Of a DNA stretch of 64,000 nt, positions 9,489 through 20,849 are shown one piece after another. Each line of letters starts with the position of its first letter. Position 1 is the first letter of the stretch. The stretch is from assembly GCA_005765155.1 (NCBI GenBank), contig VCCP01000001.1, positions 2,480,001 through 2,544,000 of the forward strand. Direction: 5' to 3'. This DNA comes from Zelopaecilomyces penicillatus. Its lineage: Eukaryota; Ascomycota; Sordariomycetes; Hypocreales; Pseudodiploosporaceae. A program made the translations under genes and the position numbers. Under the pieces are notes generated by a model. The model searched no databases, was not told the origin of the DNA, and was given only the letters and a program-made list of their open reading frames with translations.

Positions 9489-11459
9489 ATGTCGCTCTTC
9501 GTTCTTGCCGAGACGCCTGCAGGGTGAGTCCAAAGCTGCGTTTGCAGACACTGTTGACTTTTTTTTTTTTGCCAGCGTGATTGACTAACCTCTTTTTTTT
9601 TTGTAGCTACGGCCTGTTCAAGGCGGCTGACAAGAAGCTGTTCAAAAATGAAAACCTCGCTGCAGACCTCGGACGGCCCGAGAAGTTGGTTGAGATGTGA
9701 GTCCCTGTTTGCCAAAGTTTGACTGGGGGTGAAATGGCAACTAAACGTTACTTTCAGGCTCAAGTTGAAAAAGTTTGTCAAGTTCGACAGCGCAGCTATG
9801 GCTCTCGAGGAGGCCGCCTCCCTGAAGGATGGCAAAGTCCCTACACTCCTGACCTCACTGTTGGAAGATCTCAAGGCCGAGAAGAAGGCATCAATTGCTG
9901 TCGCTGATCTCAAATTGGGAACGGCTATCTCCAATCTGCCTCAGTTCAACATTACCCCAGTGGCCGGCTCCAACACGATGGATCTCTTCCGAAGCATTCG
10001 AGAGCACCTGCCATCGCTCATTCCTGGCCTTGACCAGGAAAACATCGACCGAATGTCCCTGGGTTTGTCGCATTCGATGTCTCGACACAAGCTCAAGTTC
10101 TCGGCGGACAAGGTCGATTCCATGATCATCCAGGCCGTCAAGATGGTTGACGATCTCGACAAGGAACTCAATGTCTACGCCATGAGGACGAAAGAATGGT
10201 ATGGCTGGCACTTTCCCGAGTTGGCCAAAATTCTCAACGACAATCTCGCGTATGCTCGCGTCGTCTTGACTGTTGGCATGCGAATGAATGCAGTTGAGAC
10301 TGATCTCTCTGAGATCCTTCCTGAGGAAGTTGAGGCTGCGGTGAAGGCTGCCGCAGAAATCAGCATGGGTACTGAGATTTCGGATGACGACTTGGAGAAC
10401 ATCAAACTTCTCGCTAACCAGGTTCTTGTCTATACCGAGTACCGCGCACAGCTGTCTTCTTACCTGGAGAGCCGTATGCGTGCCATTGCCCCTAACCTGT
10501 CCGCCCTCGTCGGTTATCTGGTTGGTGCCAGACTTATTTCCCATGCTGGCTCCCTCATCAGCCTCGCCAAGTCCCCTGGTTCCACCATCCAGATTCTCGG
10601 AGCTGAGAAGGCGCTGTTCAGAGCCCTGAAGACCAAGCACGATACACCCAAGTATGGTCTTATCTACCACTCGTCCCTTATTGGCCAGGCTACTGGCAAG
10701 AACAAGGGCAAAATTGCTCGTATGCTATCCGCCAAGGCAGCCCTTGGTCTGCGTGTTGACGCTCTCGGTGGTGATGATGAGGAGGAAGACGAGGAGGAGA
10801 GGGCAATGCTTGGCCTGAGCGCCCGCATCAAGCTTGAGAACCATCTCCGTAAACTTGAGGGCAAGCCGCTACTCCCCAAGGGTACCAACGTCACTCCCTC
10901 TGGTGAGATTGTGGCCGCTGGTCAATTCACCCTCAAGGAGACCCGCCGGTACAATGTGGATGCCGATGGTGTGACGGATGAGGTCAATGGTGATGATTCG
11001 AAGAGCAAGGATAAGAAGTCCAAGGACAAGAAGAAGAAGGCCAAGATTCAGGTCGTTGAGGAGTCGTCTAATGATGAGGAGATGGAGGACGCCGGCGCTG
11101 ATGAGGATAGCGACGACGAGGAGGCCGCAAAGACACCGTCCAAGTCCAAGAGCAAGAAGCTCTCAGAAGCAGACTACGAGCGCATGGCCGAAGCCGCCGG
11201 CTTGTCAGTAAAGAAGTTCAAGCGGAAGTACGAGCGTGGCGACGTAGAGCTCAACGAGGACGGCACACCCAAGGTGTTCAGCAAGAAGGAGCTGAAGAAG
11301 CTGCGCAAGGCAGAGGAGAAGTCCACGCCATCCAAGACCGTCGCCGAGCCTGTCTCAGAGAAGAAGAAGAAGCGAAAGCACGAGGATGACGAGGAGGAGG
11401 TCGAGACAAAGAAGGAGAAGAAGCAGAAGAAGAAGAAGCGCCAGTCCCTTGATGCCTAG
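9489..11459 (+). CDS. NOP58: Nucleolar box C/D snoRNP protein NOP58
   Basis: NOP58 is a core protein of box C/D snoRNPs, which guide rRNA 2'-O-methylation and pre-rRNA processing in the nucleolus. Three exons: 9489-9523, 9607-9696 and 9758-11459, giving 608 residues. The start MSLFVLAETPAGYGLFKAAD is typical of Nop5/Nop58. It is followed by the coiled-coil NOSIC region, then the Nop domain with MRAIAPNLSALVGYLVGARL and GSTIQILGAEKALFRALKTK. An acidic block precedes the family's C-terminal KKE/D tail, seen as runs of KKKKRKHEDDEEE type. Intron 1 contains two T-runs; its acceptor is TTTTGTAG. The gene converges with the stomatin-like gene. Confidence 0.97.
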
Positions 11460-12600
11460 GAGCCGTCGAAGAGGAGGCGCAAGCTCGGGGGCGACGACAC
11501 AACTCGACCGTCGGCTACGAAGCCACAGTTCGGAGAAAGGGCTCAGACAAGACCACCCCGGCGCTGGAGTTGAGAAGTCGATTTTTTGGCCAGGGCCATG
11601 CAATATTACCTACCGTCTGCGATGTTGTAGAAATATGATACCGAAGATTCATCTCTTGAAAAGCTTCTGGGTTATCTGGGCCGTTGAATTGGCTGGCGTT
11701 TCAGGTGGAATTTGGCATTTGGCGCGGTTGGTCTCTATACGTCATTTTCTTCTTTTTTTTCTTTTCTTTTTTATCAGTTGTCTTCATTTTCTATGGTGTC
11801 GACATGTGGCGGCAAGAGATGTAAGGGGGGCCATGTAAGGACTTGAATCGCAATTTTTTCCTCAATCTCACTGAACATGCAATCCTCCACTGTGTCCGTG
11901 TTTTGTGTGACTTGCTTGCAAATTCTCAGTGCTCAGTGTCTACATCAGTCAACTCGTAATGTCACAGATTCCATATATCATCATACCAGCGTGTCTGGAC
12001 CACGATGCTTCCTACAATCAAGACGCGATAGTTTTGCATCCTACACCTGCAATTACTATAAGCTGTTTTCTTTTTCGTAAATACAATTCGCTGTATTTTA
12101 TCACTATCTGTAACTAGGTAAAAATGTTTCTCATCCTCTACTGACCGCTACTGTTCCACCTACTTCTCACTTCCAACAGCACTTCATCATGATATTAAAC
12201 TGTAAACGAGTGGGGTATCCTGGGTATCACATCTCATATTCTCCTCCTCACATTACTCTTCGCAGGTCATAACTGTATCCCCAGAAGCCATCAGCAAAAA
12301 AAGAAAGAAAAAAGAAACTGCAACGACGATAGTAACACGTTAGGATAATTGATGTCGGGAGGGTGTGGCCGACATTTCCGCAAATCGATGTTGGAGGGGG
12401 CCTTCGGTCGGTGTTCGAAATCGAGTCATGGACACGGTTGAAGACAATCAAAGAGCAGAGAAAAGAGATCGAGTTGCTGCTCTCCAAAGAAATCAAGTAG
12501 ACCAAGCTAAACGACCGAGAGGCCCCAAGCCAAAAAGTCAGTACATGGCCCTCAATAGGAGTCACACTCGGTTTGAGAAGAAGAACATTTTTAAGTTTGT
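11460..12600. other. Convergent intergenic region
   Basis: This 1.14 kb lies between the 3' ends of NOP58 and the stomatin-like gene. It holds presumed 3' UTR sequence, T-rich at 11745-11775 and generally AT-rich from 11840 to 12250. No gene is supported on either strand. Confidence 0.55.
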
Positions 12601-13848
12601 TTAAAAGTGCTCAACAATGCGAGCGTTGACGGCTTGTTGGAAATCCTGACCTCCAAAATCTTGCATATTGCCAGCAGCGCTGCCGCTTTCACCGGGGTTG
12701 CCGGTTTCGTTGGTCAGGGCAGCGTTAAGAGCGCCAGCCATGTTCTGAGCGGCACCAGGCAGGAAAATGACCTTGCTGTTGGCGGACTTGGCCATGGCTT
12801 GCATGGCTTCGAGATAACGGATCTGCATGGCGGGAGCAGAGCTGAGGATGTCGGCAGCTTGGCGCATCAACTTGGCGGCTTCGACCTGTAGGAGGTGGTT
12901 GGGTGAGTCAGCGATAGTTCAGGAGTTTTGCCATATAAAAACCATTTGATGCGCAATTGTGATAGTATTTATGACTTACCTCGGCCTTGGCGGCGATAAT
13001 TTTGCTCTCACCAATTCGCTTGCTCTGGGCAGCCATGGAGAGCGAGTCTTGCAGGTCCTGGCTAAAGATAATGTCCTTGATGAGCATGCTCTCGACCTGG
13101 ACACCCCAGCCGGCGGCGACATCCTCAATGATTTCACCGATGGACTGGGCAATCTCTTCACGGCGCTCGATGACGTCCTGCAAGACACGAGCACCGACAA
13201 CGTGACGCAGAGTGGTCTGAGTACGCTCAATGAGAGCTTGGCGGACGTTGGAGATGCCAAAGGCGGCCTTGTGGGGCGAGACGATGTGATAGTAAATGAC
13301 GGAGGTGAGGCGCAAAGTGACATTGTCCTTGGTCATACAAGTCTGCTCAGGTACCTCGGCGATTTGGATCTTGACATCAACCTGAATGAGACGCTCACTA
13401 AGTGGGTTGATCTTGACCAGGCCTGGATCGACGGCCTGGTAGAAGCGGCCGAACTTAGTGACGAGACCGACGTTGCCCTGGTGGACATTCTTGTAGGGGT
13501 TGGGACAGATGATGCAGCAAGGAAATGCACCCATTGTTCCAATAATGGCACCAAGGGCGTTGACTATTCAAGAGCAGAAAGAACAAGTCAGCACAATGGT
13601 GTTGACGGACGTCGCGTTTTGTGACATCTGGGGAGGGGGGGGGGGGGTCATTGTCACATACTCATAGTACCATACCAGCCCTTGGGATTGGCATCTTCGA
13701 TAACAACGGTAGCATAACTGCGCTGAAGATCCTCCTTTCGCGGCGGCTGAACGTCCATCTTGTTCTGGGGCTGGAAGCCAATAGCGGTCTCATTTTCGGG
13801 AGCCTTGGAGGTGCTGCTGCCAGCGCCGTTGAGAGCAGGAGCAGACAT
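12601..13848 (-). CDS. Stomatin-family (SPFH/Band 7) membrane protein
   Basis: SPFH proteins form membrane-attached oligomeric scaffolds and affect channel activity and membrane domains. Three exons: 13848-13662, 13563-12980 and 12885-12601, giving 351 residues. A hydrophilic N-terminus (MSAPALNGAGSSTSKAPENE) is followed by a short hydrophobic and Cys-rich stretch (ALGAIIGTMGAFPCCIICPN, about residues 66-85), which could be a membrane hairpin or palmitoylated. The SPFH core has QGNVGLVTKFGRFYQAVDPG, TCMTKDNVTLRLTSVIYYHI and RHVVGARVLQDVIERREEIA. The C-terminal half is alpha-helical (LSMAAQSKRIGESKIIAAKA), as in stomatin. It is closer to plasma-membrane stomatin than to prohibitin by motif; the exact location is inferred. 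Intron 1 carries a long C-run on the coding strand. Confidence 0.92.
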
Positions 13849-15939
13849 GATGGCTAAGTGATTGCTGGTGTTTACTTTGGTGTTTGTTCTTTTATTTTTG
13901 TGCTGCTTCACCCACTATACCCAGCTCCGCGTGTATCTAGACTGGAAGAAAGAGAAGAAAGAGGGTGTAGGGCTTTGTATTTGTATTTTTTTGTATCTGA
14001 AATGCGCCGGGATGTCTGTCTGCCTGTCTTGGTGAAGCTGTGTAAACAGCTAGGGTGGGTACGGCTAGTGGTCAGGTGGCGTGTAGTTGTTTGTGGCGTA
14101 GTTGCGTAGTTGCGCAGGGAGATGTGAGATATGGGTAGGTAGTTGTAGGCAAGTTGGAAACGCCAAGGACGAGCAACAACACAGTGATATCTAGGAGAGA
14201 TAACTCGGGTTGAATGATTAAAAGACCGGGTGAGGGGAGACAGAGGTGAAAGTCGGAGAGGGGCGGGAAGGAAACGGTTTTAAGTCTGTTTCGCTCTTGT
14301 CGTCCGAGGTCTGGCATCCCATCCATCCATCTTGAGCTCTGAGGAATTGCCACTGGCACCGCTGTAGTCTAGGGTGTGCTCAGCAAGTCTCTTGGCAGCC
14401 TTTTCCTTACTACATAGTAGTGACAGCTCCAAAGGCTACTATACCTATTACACAGAACATTACTCCGTACCCCCTGCTACCACTTCTGCTGGTCACTGCA
14501 CCTCAGCGTCTAACAACAAATACTGATTTGCAGGGAGGTGCCATCCCCCACCCCCCCTGCTAGGCTACTACTGTAGGCACACAACTGGGCTGCCAATGCG
14601 CTCGGCAATGATTGAGCCGTGCGGGGCAGACCTCCAGCCATTAGCTGGGGCGTTTGCTGGGCATTCTTGGGGGGGGGGGGGGTAAATCCTTGTGTCACCC
14701 GTTTGCGTTTGTGTCCTGTTGGGTGCGTTCCGGGAGGCTGCGCCGCCTGATTCGCCAGCTGTGCGTCGATAGTGGAGGCAGATGAACGCACCCATTACCC
14801 GTCTACCCCAAGTATCGAAGTGCACGCACCAATGCTATAAGCCTACAGGTGTACCTAAAGCATTCCACAACTTAGTACAGGCAAGGTAGAGTGTTGTGAG
14901 GCTGCTCACTGCTGTATCAGCGTCTTCAACAGTCTCGTATCCGCCGTCTACACTCGCTTAACTCTTCTATACGATGAATGCGATGATTTACCCTCCACTC
15001 CTCCCATCACATCACTTCCGTGGGCTTCTCATCGCCCATCCAGGACTGTAAACATCACCATCCATCATCTTCCACCCCTCAGCATCCGTGTAGACGCCGG
15101 TCTCAGGTTGGCCCCTCCGTCCGAGCCGAGTTCCGGTATTCCAAAGTAACCCCCTACACACACATAGACGTCTCTACACAGCCTCCAGAGCTATCCGTAA
15201 GCGTCATCAAGGCCCTTCTTCACCACACCTCATCATCATCATCAGCAGTAGCAGCAGCAGCAGCAGCATTAGCATCACCACCGCCACTAAGAGCATAACG
15301 CGCAGACCAAAAATTGCTGCCTAGCATGGGATAGACATCCACGTGCCGCATTGATTCCCTACCTCATTCGTAACTTTCCAGCATCATAATATTGTGTTGA
15401 ACCCACAAATGCTGGCCACCCTTGAAATGCTGATGCCTGTAGGCTAACCACCTGTCCATCAACTCTTTCTACCAAGCCCCCTTATCCCAAACGGACAACG
15501 CATTGCCTTCAGCCAACCTACTGTGTATTTGTTCTAGAAGCCTTGTGTGAGGCTTAGCTCTCAAGCTTGGCGATCTGCAAGGCTCTATTATCTGATCCAA
15601 CACTTGCCAATATCACATCTTAACCTTCTCCCAGTTAGGAACTCCCCGACTGCAACCAAACATTCTAGAACAGGCATGAGAGCAAAGGTGTATAGCGAAT
15701 AGTCAAGATTAGCTTCTTTCTTTTTTCTCATTATCCGTCATCAGATGCTCATCTGAGCCCCTTTTTGAAAACTAACTGAAATCAATCCCCAAGGCGCCGA
15801 TGCAACCAAGTTAATGCATGCCCACATGTGCCACAACCGTCGTCTATCTCTGTTCTGTACATGGCCGGTCCCAGTTTCTCTCACATTTTGTGCTTCCCAC
15901 ACTCCCATATATTCTCTTTATCTCTCTCTCACACACAGA
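13849..15939. other. Long upstream region of the stomatin-like gene; homopolymer tracts and a CAG-type microsatellite
   Basis: I see no supportable gene in this 2.1 kb. It contains a 12-13 nt G-run near 14671-14683, a C-run near 14550-14556, and a trinucleotide repeat of CAT/CAG type at about 15228-15270. The stomatin-like promoter should lie at the left end and the 3' region of APC10 at the right end. Confidence 0.5.
15228..15275. repeat. CAT/CAG trinucleotide microsatellite
   Basis: A run of CAT units passes into CAG units with interruptions. The position is intergenic, upstream of the stomatin-like gene. The open frame across it is repeat-driven. Confidence 0.7.
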
Positions 15940-17337
15940 TCATCTGATCTCCGGTTCTCGCATAAAATCTGGAACCGCAAAGCCAGCATCGCCCCCTTCC
16001 AGTCTCGCCACAGCCATTGCCCGAGCGATATCACCAAGTTTGTCGCCGGTGCCCTCCTCCACCTTTTGGCTCGCGGCAGAGCCTGTCATTTCTACAATGT
16101 CCTCCAAATCGCTGCGCTCCGTCACGCCACCTCCTTGAGCCGAGTCCGGGTCAAATGCGTAAATCTTGATTCCTCGCAAGTGAGTATCCTTGCCGTTTTG
16201 GTGATTTTCAAGAATTTGCATTTGCAGCACGTATGACACCAGAGTGTTACCGTCAGGTTCGCCGCCCGCACCAGCTATCGGGACCTGTTGCCATCCTTGT
16301 GGGTTTTCCAAGCTCAGTGACGCAAACTCGATGAGTTTGTTCTCGCTAGTTCCAGATTTGAAGACGATCTTGGTAGGTGTATAAGACTCATCCTCGCTGT
16401 AGTCCACATAGAATCGAATGTCGCGAATCCCCACTCGCTTGACGAAGTAGACTGTAAGCCTGTGTGGCTGTGGGCCATCCGATCTGAAGGCTTCTAGTTA
16501 GCACACACATGGTTCAAATAGCCGGAATCAGAAAGATTGCTAAACGGGGACCTACTGCCAATAGAGCTTCAAATCATCGCTTCGGAGTTCCTCGACACCG
16601 TTTCCTTGCTTGTGGCTGCTGACTGTAAACTTGCCAAGGTTGGAGATTTCCTTGAGGCCAATAGAAGCAGGATCCACTAAAGGCATCGGTTCGTCTTCGA
16701 TATCCTCGTCGTCTTCAATATCATCATCGTCACCCTCTTCCTCATCGTCCTCATCAACTTCGAGGTTCTCCTCTGCGCTCGTATCCTCGGCATCATACGC
16801 GTCCTGGGATACAGTTTCGTCGCCGTCATCCTCGTCATCATACATGCGAGAGCTTGCGTGATGGGCCAAGTCGCCTCCTGGACGAGCCATACCCAGCACG
16901 CTGAGGTCCGGCTCCGCATCCGACCCATCAGACTCGAATGGCATGCTCAGACGGTGGCTCGCATTCATATGTGTAGCTGGGCGTCTGTTAGTAACCATAG
17001 ACCGACGACCACGGCTCCGCACTTCTCCACGTTCCAGGCGTCGTTGGATAAGTTGCAGCTCATGAAAAGCACGAGCGACCCGCCGAGTCTCGAGAGAAAT
17101 GATCCTCTCCCGCCGCTCAATCCCAACCAGAATAGCCTGATAGTTCTCCTTGTCAATGGACGGGATGGGGCGGATGGCGGGTGCTCTGCAGCCAAGAATG
17201 GCACCAGATGATGAAATGGGAAGCTCCTGGAGCGGCCGTCGCTGAGTACGGGTTGACTTCAAGTGCCGAGCAAGAGGCCGTTCTCGCAGGCCAGAAGAAG
17301 GCTCCTGGAACGACTCAAAGGACTGGAAGAAGGCCAT
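15940..17337 (-). CDS. APC10: Anaphase-promoting complex subunit 10 (DOC domain)
   Basis: APC10/Doc1 helps the APC/C ubiquitin ligase bind D-box substrates processively. Exons 17337-16556 and 16483-15940 (intron 72 nt) give 441 residues. The DOC domain begins near residue 233 with LKEISNLGKFTVSSHKQGNG, and the splice junction restores LKLYWQSDGPQPHRLTVYFV, a family hallmark. It continues with IRDIRFYVDYSEDESYTPTK. The protein ends in Ile-Arg, matching the IR tail by which APC10 docks on APC3/Cdc27 TPRs. The first 230 residues are an extension not found in yeast or human APC10, with a dense Asp/Glu tract at about residues 160-215 (nt 16680-16860). An additional 5' exon cannot be excluded: a CT-rich stretch ending GTCAG precedes the ATG. 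Confidence 0.92.
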
Positions 17338-17874
17338 GCTGACAAGAATTAAAGAAAGTGAAAAGAGAAAAAAAGATAAAAGAAAATTGAAGCAAAAACT
17401 GGAAAGAGTGTGGATGAACGAGTGACTAGCTGTTGCTTCGAGAGGGAGGGTTTAAAGAACGACTTGAGTGGAGAGCATGCAAGCGGAAGGTTTGGGTTTG
17501 GAAAGGTACAAGTGGCTGATGACACCGGTGAGGGTTAAGAAGAAAAAAAAAGGGTGAACGCAAAGCCAAAGGTCACGAGTAGATATGTGATACGAAAAGT
17601 AGCTTGGACGAGGGAAAGCGAGCTTGCCAGCCGACGGTCGGTCGGCTGGTACAGGTGAAAGCAGCAATGAATCATGACTGCGCTCTGTTGCAGTAACACT
17701 ATGTTTTTTGTGTGAAAGCGCTTGCTAGACACGCTGGCTCTGAGAGGGGGGGTGATGTTGGCACATTATCCCGTTTTTCTCACAACATTGTATTATAGAA
17801 AGGACAGTAGAACATGATTGAAAATGAAATAAAGGTAAGATATATATAAAAACTGGCTTTCGCGTAGCACTTAC
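17338..17874. other. Upstream region of APC10
   Basis: Directly upstream of APC10 the coding strand is pyrimidine-rich (17341-17400), like a fungal 5' UTR. No further coding exon in frame with APC10 could be found here. Confidence 0.45.
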
Positions 17875-18178
17875 ATCGATGGAGACGAAACGGGTTTGGA
17901 GGAGGCGCCGCCGGACCGCCGCCGCCGCCAAAAGGGTTATCTGGCGTTCGATGAGCATCCGGCGTTACTTGTTGACGATGTTGGTGTTGATGTCTTTGTC
18001 TCTGCGGATGTAGATGCGGAGGCTGCTGTTCTTGATCATGTTCATATTCCTGATCAAGCTGCTGCTGCTGCTGTTGCTGCTGAGTTTCACGAGGCGTCTG
18101 CCCCAACGCCCTCTGGCTGCCTCCAGCTGCTGTTGTGGCTACATGGCGAGCTCGTCTAGAGCCTCGGGCAAAGTCCAT
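17875..18178 (-). CDS. Possible coding exon with poly-Gln and Gly/Pro tracts (uncertain)
   Basis: An open frame starts with ATG at 18178 (MDFARGSRRARHVATTAAGG) and runs 101 codons through a Gln-rich stretch encoded by CAG repeats (about 18055-18085) and a Gly/Pro-rich segment. It meets a consensus donor, GTAAGT, at 17874-17869. A possible acceptor, CCACAG, lies just before the ATG. It could be a 5' exon of a gene I could not complete. Joining it to the APC10 exon at the nearest acceptor gives the wrong phase, so it is not a simple first exon of APC10. Repeat-driven open frames also arise by chance. The function is unknown. Confidence 0.25.
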
Positions 18179-18953
18179 GCTTCAGCCTGTGGTGGGAGAA
18201 AAGGGGGGGAGGAATTGACCAGAGCGGATGACCGGGCAGCATCAGATATCAAAATTGCTATCTACGATCTGCGAACCGAAAGCTCTTTAGCATTCGTACG
18301 TAGTAATTATACGTCAAATCCAATCTCTGTCTTGCGGTCGCCGTAAGTTTGTGGTGGAGGAGCAAAGCGCTGATGTCTGCGGATGGTCACGTGAAGCTCA
18401 ATCGAATATAAACGCTGATGGCCGGCTTTGACCTCCTTGTCTCCATCATCAACGACGACGTGCATGATAAGAGAAGAGTAACATGAATACGCCAAAGCTC
18501 CGAGTTTCCCTCGCGTTCCTGCGGACACGGAGCGAGGTTCTTCATCAACGGTAGACAATGTCTGAAAAAATCGCTTTATTGAACCCATTGGCACCATGCA
18601 TACCCTAAAGTCTGAACCAAACGCTGCTGTTCCACCACAAAAAAGTGTCTACCATTCCCATATCTGCATCCGAATAGAGAAAATATCCCAACCACAATAT
18701 CAAGCTTGACGGTTTTATTCACATCATAATTTTTTGCGCATCCATCCCTAATCCTTCGGCTTGTGTGAGAGGCGGTAATGTCTTTTTGAAAAAAAGTCGA
18801 ACGCAAGACCCGTGGTGTTTCCGGCCATCACCCATCATACATTGGAGGAAGATCTGCAACGACACGAATTTGGTCAAGTTCATATTCATGTGCATGTTCA
18901 AGTGGCGTTGGTGGGTTTCTGCGCCATTTCTCGCATCCATGCCAATATCTTGT
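18179..18953. other. Intergenic, no gene seen
   Basis: This 775 bp contains a CACGTG element at about 18388-18393. Short frames on the minus strand lack recognisable protein character. Confidence 0.45.
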
Positions 18954-19124
18954 CTAGAGACACGACAATACCAGGCAAATGACAATACCGGCACAAAAGC
19001 CTACAAAGGCCCCAAAGGCCATCCAACCAAGTTTGCCACTGTCAGGGATTTTGTCGGGGGGCGCATCCACTAGAGTAGAATTCGGAAGACTAGTAAAGAG
19101 GATGTGCCCAAAGTGATGGCCCAT
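18954..19124 (-). CDS. 56-residue single-pass membrane microprotein, unrecognised
   Basis: An intronless ATG-to-TAG frame of 57 codons starts in a strong context (CACCATGG) after a leader rich in A and C. The protein begins MGHHFGHILFTSLPNSTLVD. A short acidic/Pro segment (APPDKIPDSGK) is followed by one hydrophobic helix of about 22 residues, WMAFGAFVGFCAGIVICLVL, and it ends SCL. Two Cys lie in or near the helix. The topology suggests an N-out or N-in single-span protein of an internal membrane or the plasma membrane. I recognise no family. Support comes from the start context, the clean leader/TM architecture and the isolated position with about 830 bp upstream free of genes. It could still be a chance frame. 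Confidence 0.5.
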   Translation of the reverse strand: MGHHFGHILFTSLPNSTLVDAPPDKIPDSGKLGWMAFGAFVGFCAGIVICLVLSCL

Positions 19125-19956
19125 GGTGTTAGTGGTGTGTTTTTGTGACTGAATCTGTGTCTGATGTTTGTCGGGGGAGCAGTCTTGATCGCTTTTTGTT
19201 TTCCCCTTTGGCTTTGGGGGGAAAGTTTTGCTAACTCAGAATAGGTGTGAAAGTGACAAAGAATGCTGAAACAAAAACTATCTCGAATTTGTAGGAATAT
19301 GTCGGGGTGTCTCTTGGTATTTTGGTAGACTAATATGTAACGAACGTTGTTGGGGCGCATAAATCGAATGGTGTGGTCCAAGATAACAGAGGAGGTAAAC
19401 TTGCAGACTCTTGGAGAACCAAATTTTGATGTACGTTTAACATTATGGCAACAGCAGCAGCAACGAACCATGCTTTGATGAACCATCGCCAGCCAGGACG
19501 GAAGGAAACCTGTACTATCGAAGTTACTCACTTTTAGACAGCCGTTCTTTACCCATCCAACCTTCACGGAAACGGAAATCCCGAAAGATGTGTTGAGTAT
19601 AGGGTACTTCGGCGACTTGCGTTGTCTCTGAGGCTTTCTTGTTGACTGTCAGCAGGTTAAAGGTTGCTTTTTTAACAGCAACTTGCCGTCTCTGTTCCCG
19701 CCATGAGCCTTTCCCCTGCTCTATGATTGTAATGAGATCATGAAAGAAGAAAAAGAAGATACACTGTATTTAAATTATAAATCATCTTTCATTCATCCTG
19801 TGTATTATGTTGTACACGGCCAATAATCATCCTCATAGACTTTTACATGAGTAAGCTATTGCTATCCACCCCATGAAAACGCCATCATCCTATATGGAAC
19901 TCCTGCCCTTGGGACTCAGAGTTGGCCTGCCTTGACCTCTATACTCACATCCGTGT
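19125..19956. other. Intergenic region upstream of the microprotein
   Basis: This 830 bp lies between the microprotein start and the end of the prolyl 4-hydroxylase gene. It is AT-rich at 19740-19810. A minus-strand frame across 19070-19567 has Cys runs from a GCA repeat and looks non-coding. Confidence 0.45.
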
Positions 19957-20849
19957 TCATAATCCTCTGACAGCAGCTGACAGCGGCGCCTGTCTAGTCC
20001 AGATGTTCATCCCAATCTTCTCCCCTCCCACCACCGGTAGCCCAGCATGCAACACCCTCTCATCCCCTCTGCCGTCGCTCAGCAAGTTCTCCCAGTACAC
20101 GGCATTGCCCTCGATAGGCCGCACTGTGACACCCGCCTCATACTCGTCATCGCAGTCAAGGAATCGACACCAGCGCTCGTCTCTTGGCGCATCCAACATG
20201 GGAAAGTTGGTCCCACCGCCCGTCACATTGTCGGCCTTGACGTAGCCGAAAAAGGAGCTGAGGCGGTTGCCGCCCAGTGACGCCGTCGTGTGCGATGCGT
20301 CGGTGAACCAGTCTGTGTGGAAGTGGTAGTGTTCTGTTGGCGCGTACTTGACCAGCTGGATAGGTTCTAGATGGGACTCTGGCAAATCGAAACCTTGAAA
20401 CTCCAGCGCCCGTGCCTCAATGCAGCGAACAACGTCGTCTCGTTCCACTGAGGTTGATTGAGAGGTACGGACTGAGTGGATAGCAGAGCCACCAGCCGAG
20501 TTTTGAACAGCGGAGTGTTTGAAGCGACCATGTCTAGATATATCTTGTCAGCAGGCATTGGTCATATAGTAGTATCTTCCTTGATCAAGCCGACTTACGT
20601 TAAGCCTTGCAAGTGCAGCCTTTCATCTGGTGTGATGAAGTCCTCAATGTAAATGACGAGCGGCGACTTGCTCAGAAGATGGACCTTGTACGGCGGATGC
20701 ACGCAGGAAGAAGCGGGATCAGAGGTGCTCTGGTGCGTTGCCGAGTTCTTTTCAGTCAGTACAGCTTGATCGCCAGCCCACGCCGTCCCAAAGAGTCCAC
20801 TGAGGGCCATGACGGCGACAAGTAGATTGGATTGATGATGCCTCTTCAT
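19957..20849 (-). CDS. Prolyl 4-hydroxylase-like 2-oxoglutarate/Fe(II) dioxygenase, ER-targeted
   Basis: This enzyme family hydroxylates prolyl residues using 2-oxoglutarate, O2, Fe(II) and ascorbate. Exons 20849-20599 and 20533-19957 (65-nt intron) give 275 residues. An N-terminal signal peptide is clear (LLVAVMALSGLFGTAWA, cleavage near residue 25). The P4Hc double-stranded beta-helix carries the iron ligands: HTDWF gives H and D near residues 156-158, and the distal His is in VLHAGLPV near 242, followed by GEKIGMNIWTR with the 2-oxoglutarate-binding Lys. VIYIEDFITPDERLHLQGL at the start is typical of the family. There is no C-terminal HDEL-type signal; it ends AAVRGL. It is transcribed head-to-head with an HDEL-bearing PDI-like gene 534 bp away. 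The substrate is unknown. Confidence 0.92.

Noticed and set aside
9891..10670. 259-codon minus-strand frame
   Set aside because: Antisense to NOP58 exon 3; no protein features of its own.
12959..13624. 221-codon plus-strand frame
   Set aside because: Antisense to the stomatin-like gene; composition follows the reverse complement of its exons.
15814..16236. Plus-strand frames of 106-140 codons
   Set aside because: They overlap the 3' end of APC10 in antisense and read through pyrimidine-rich sequence.
18307..18597. 96-codon minus-strand frame
   Set aside because: No recognisable protein character and no splice support; could be leader sequence.
19070..19567. 165-codon minus-strand frame
   Set aside because: It overlaps the microprotein in another frame; Cys runs come from a GCA repeat.
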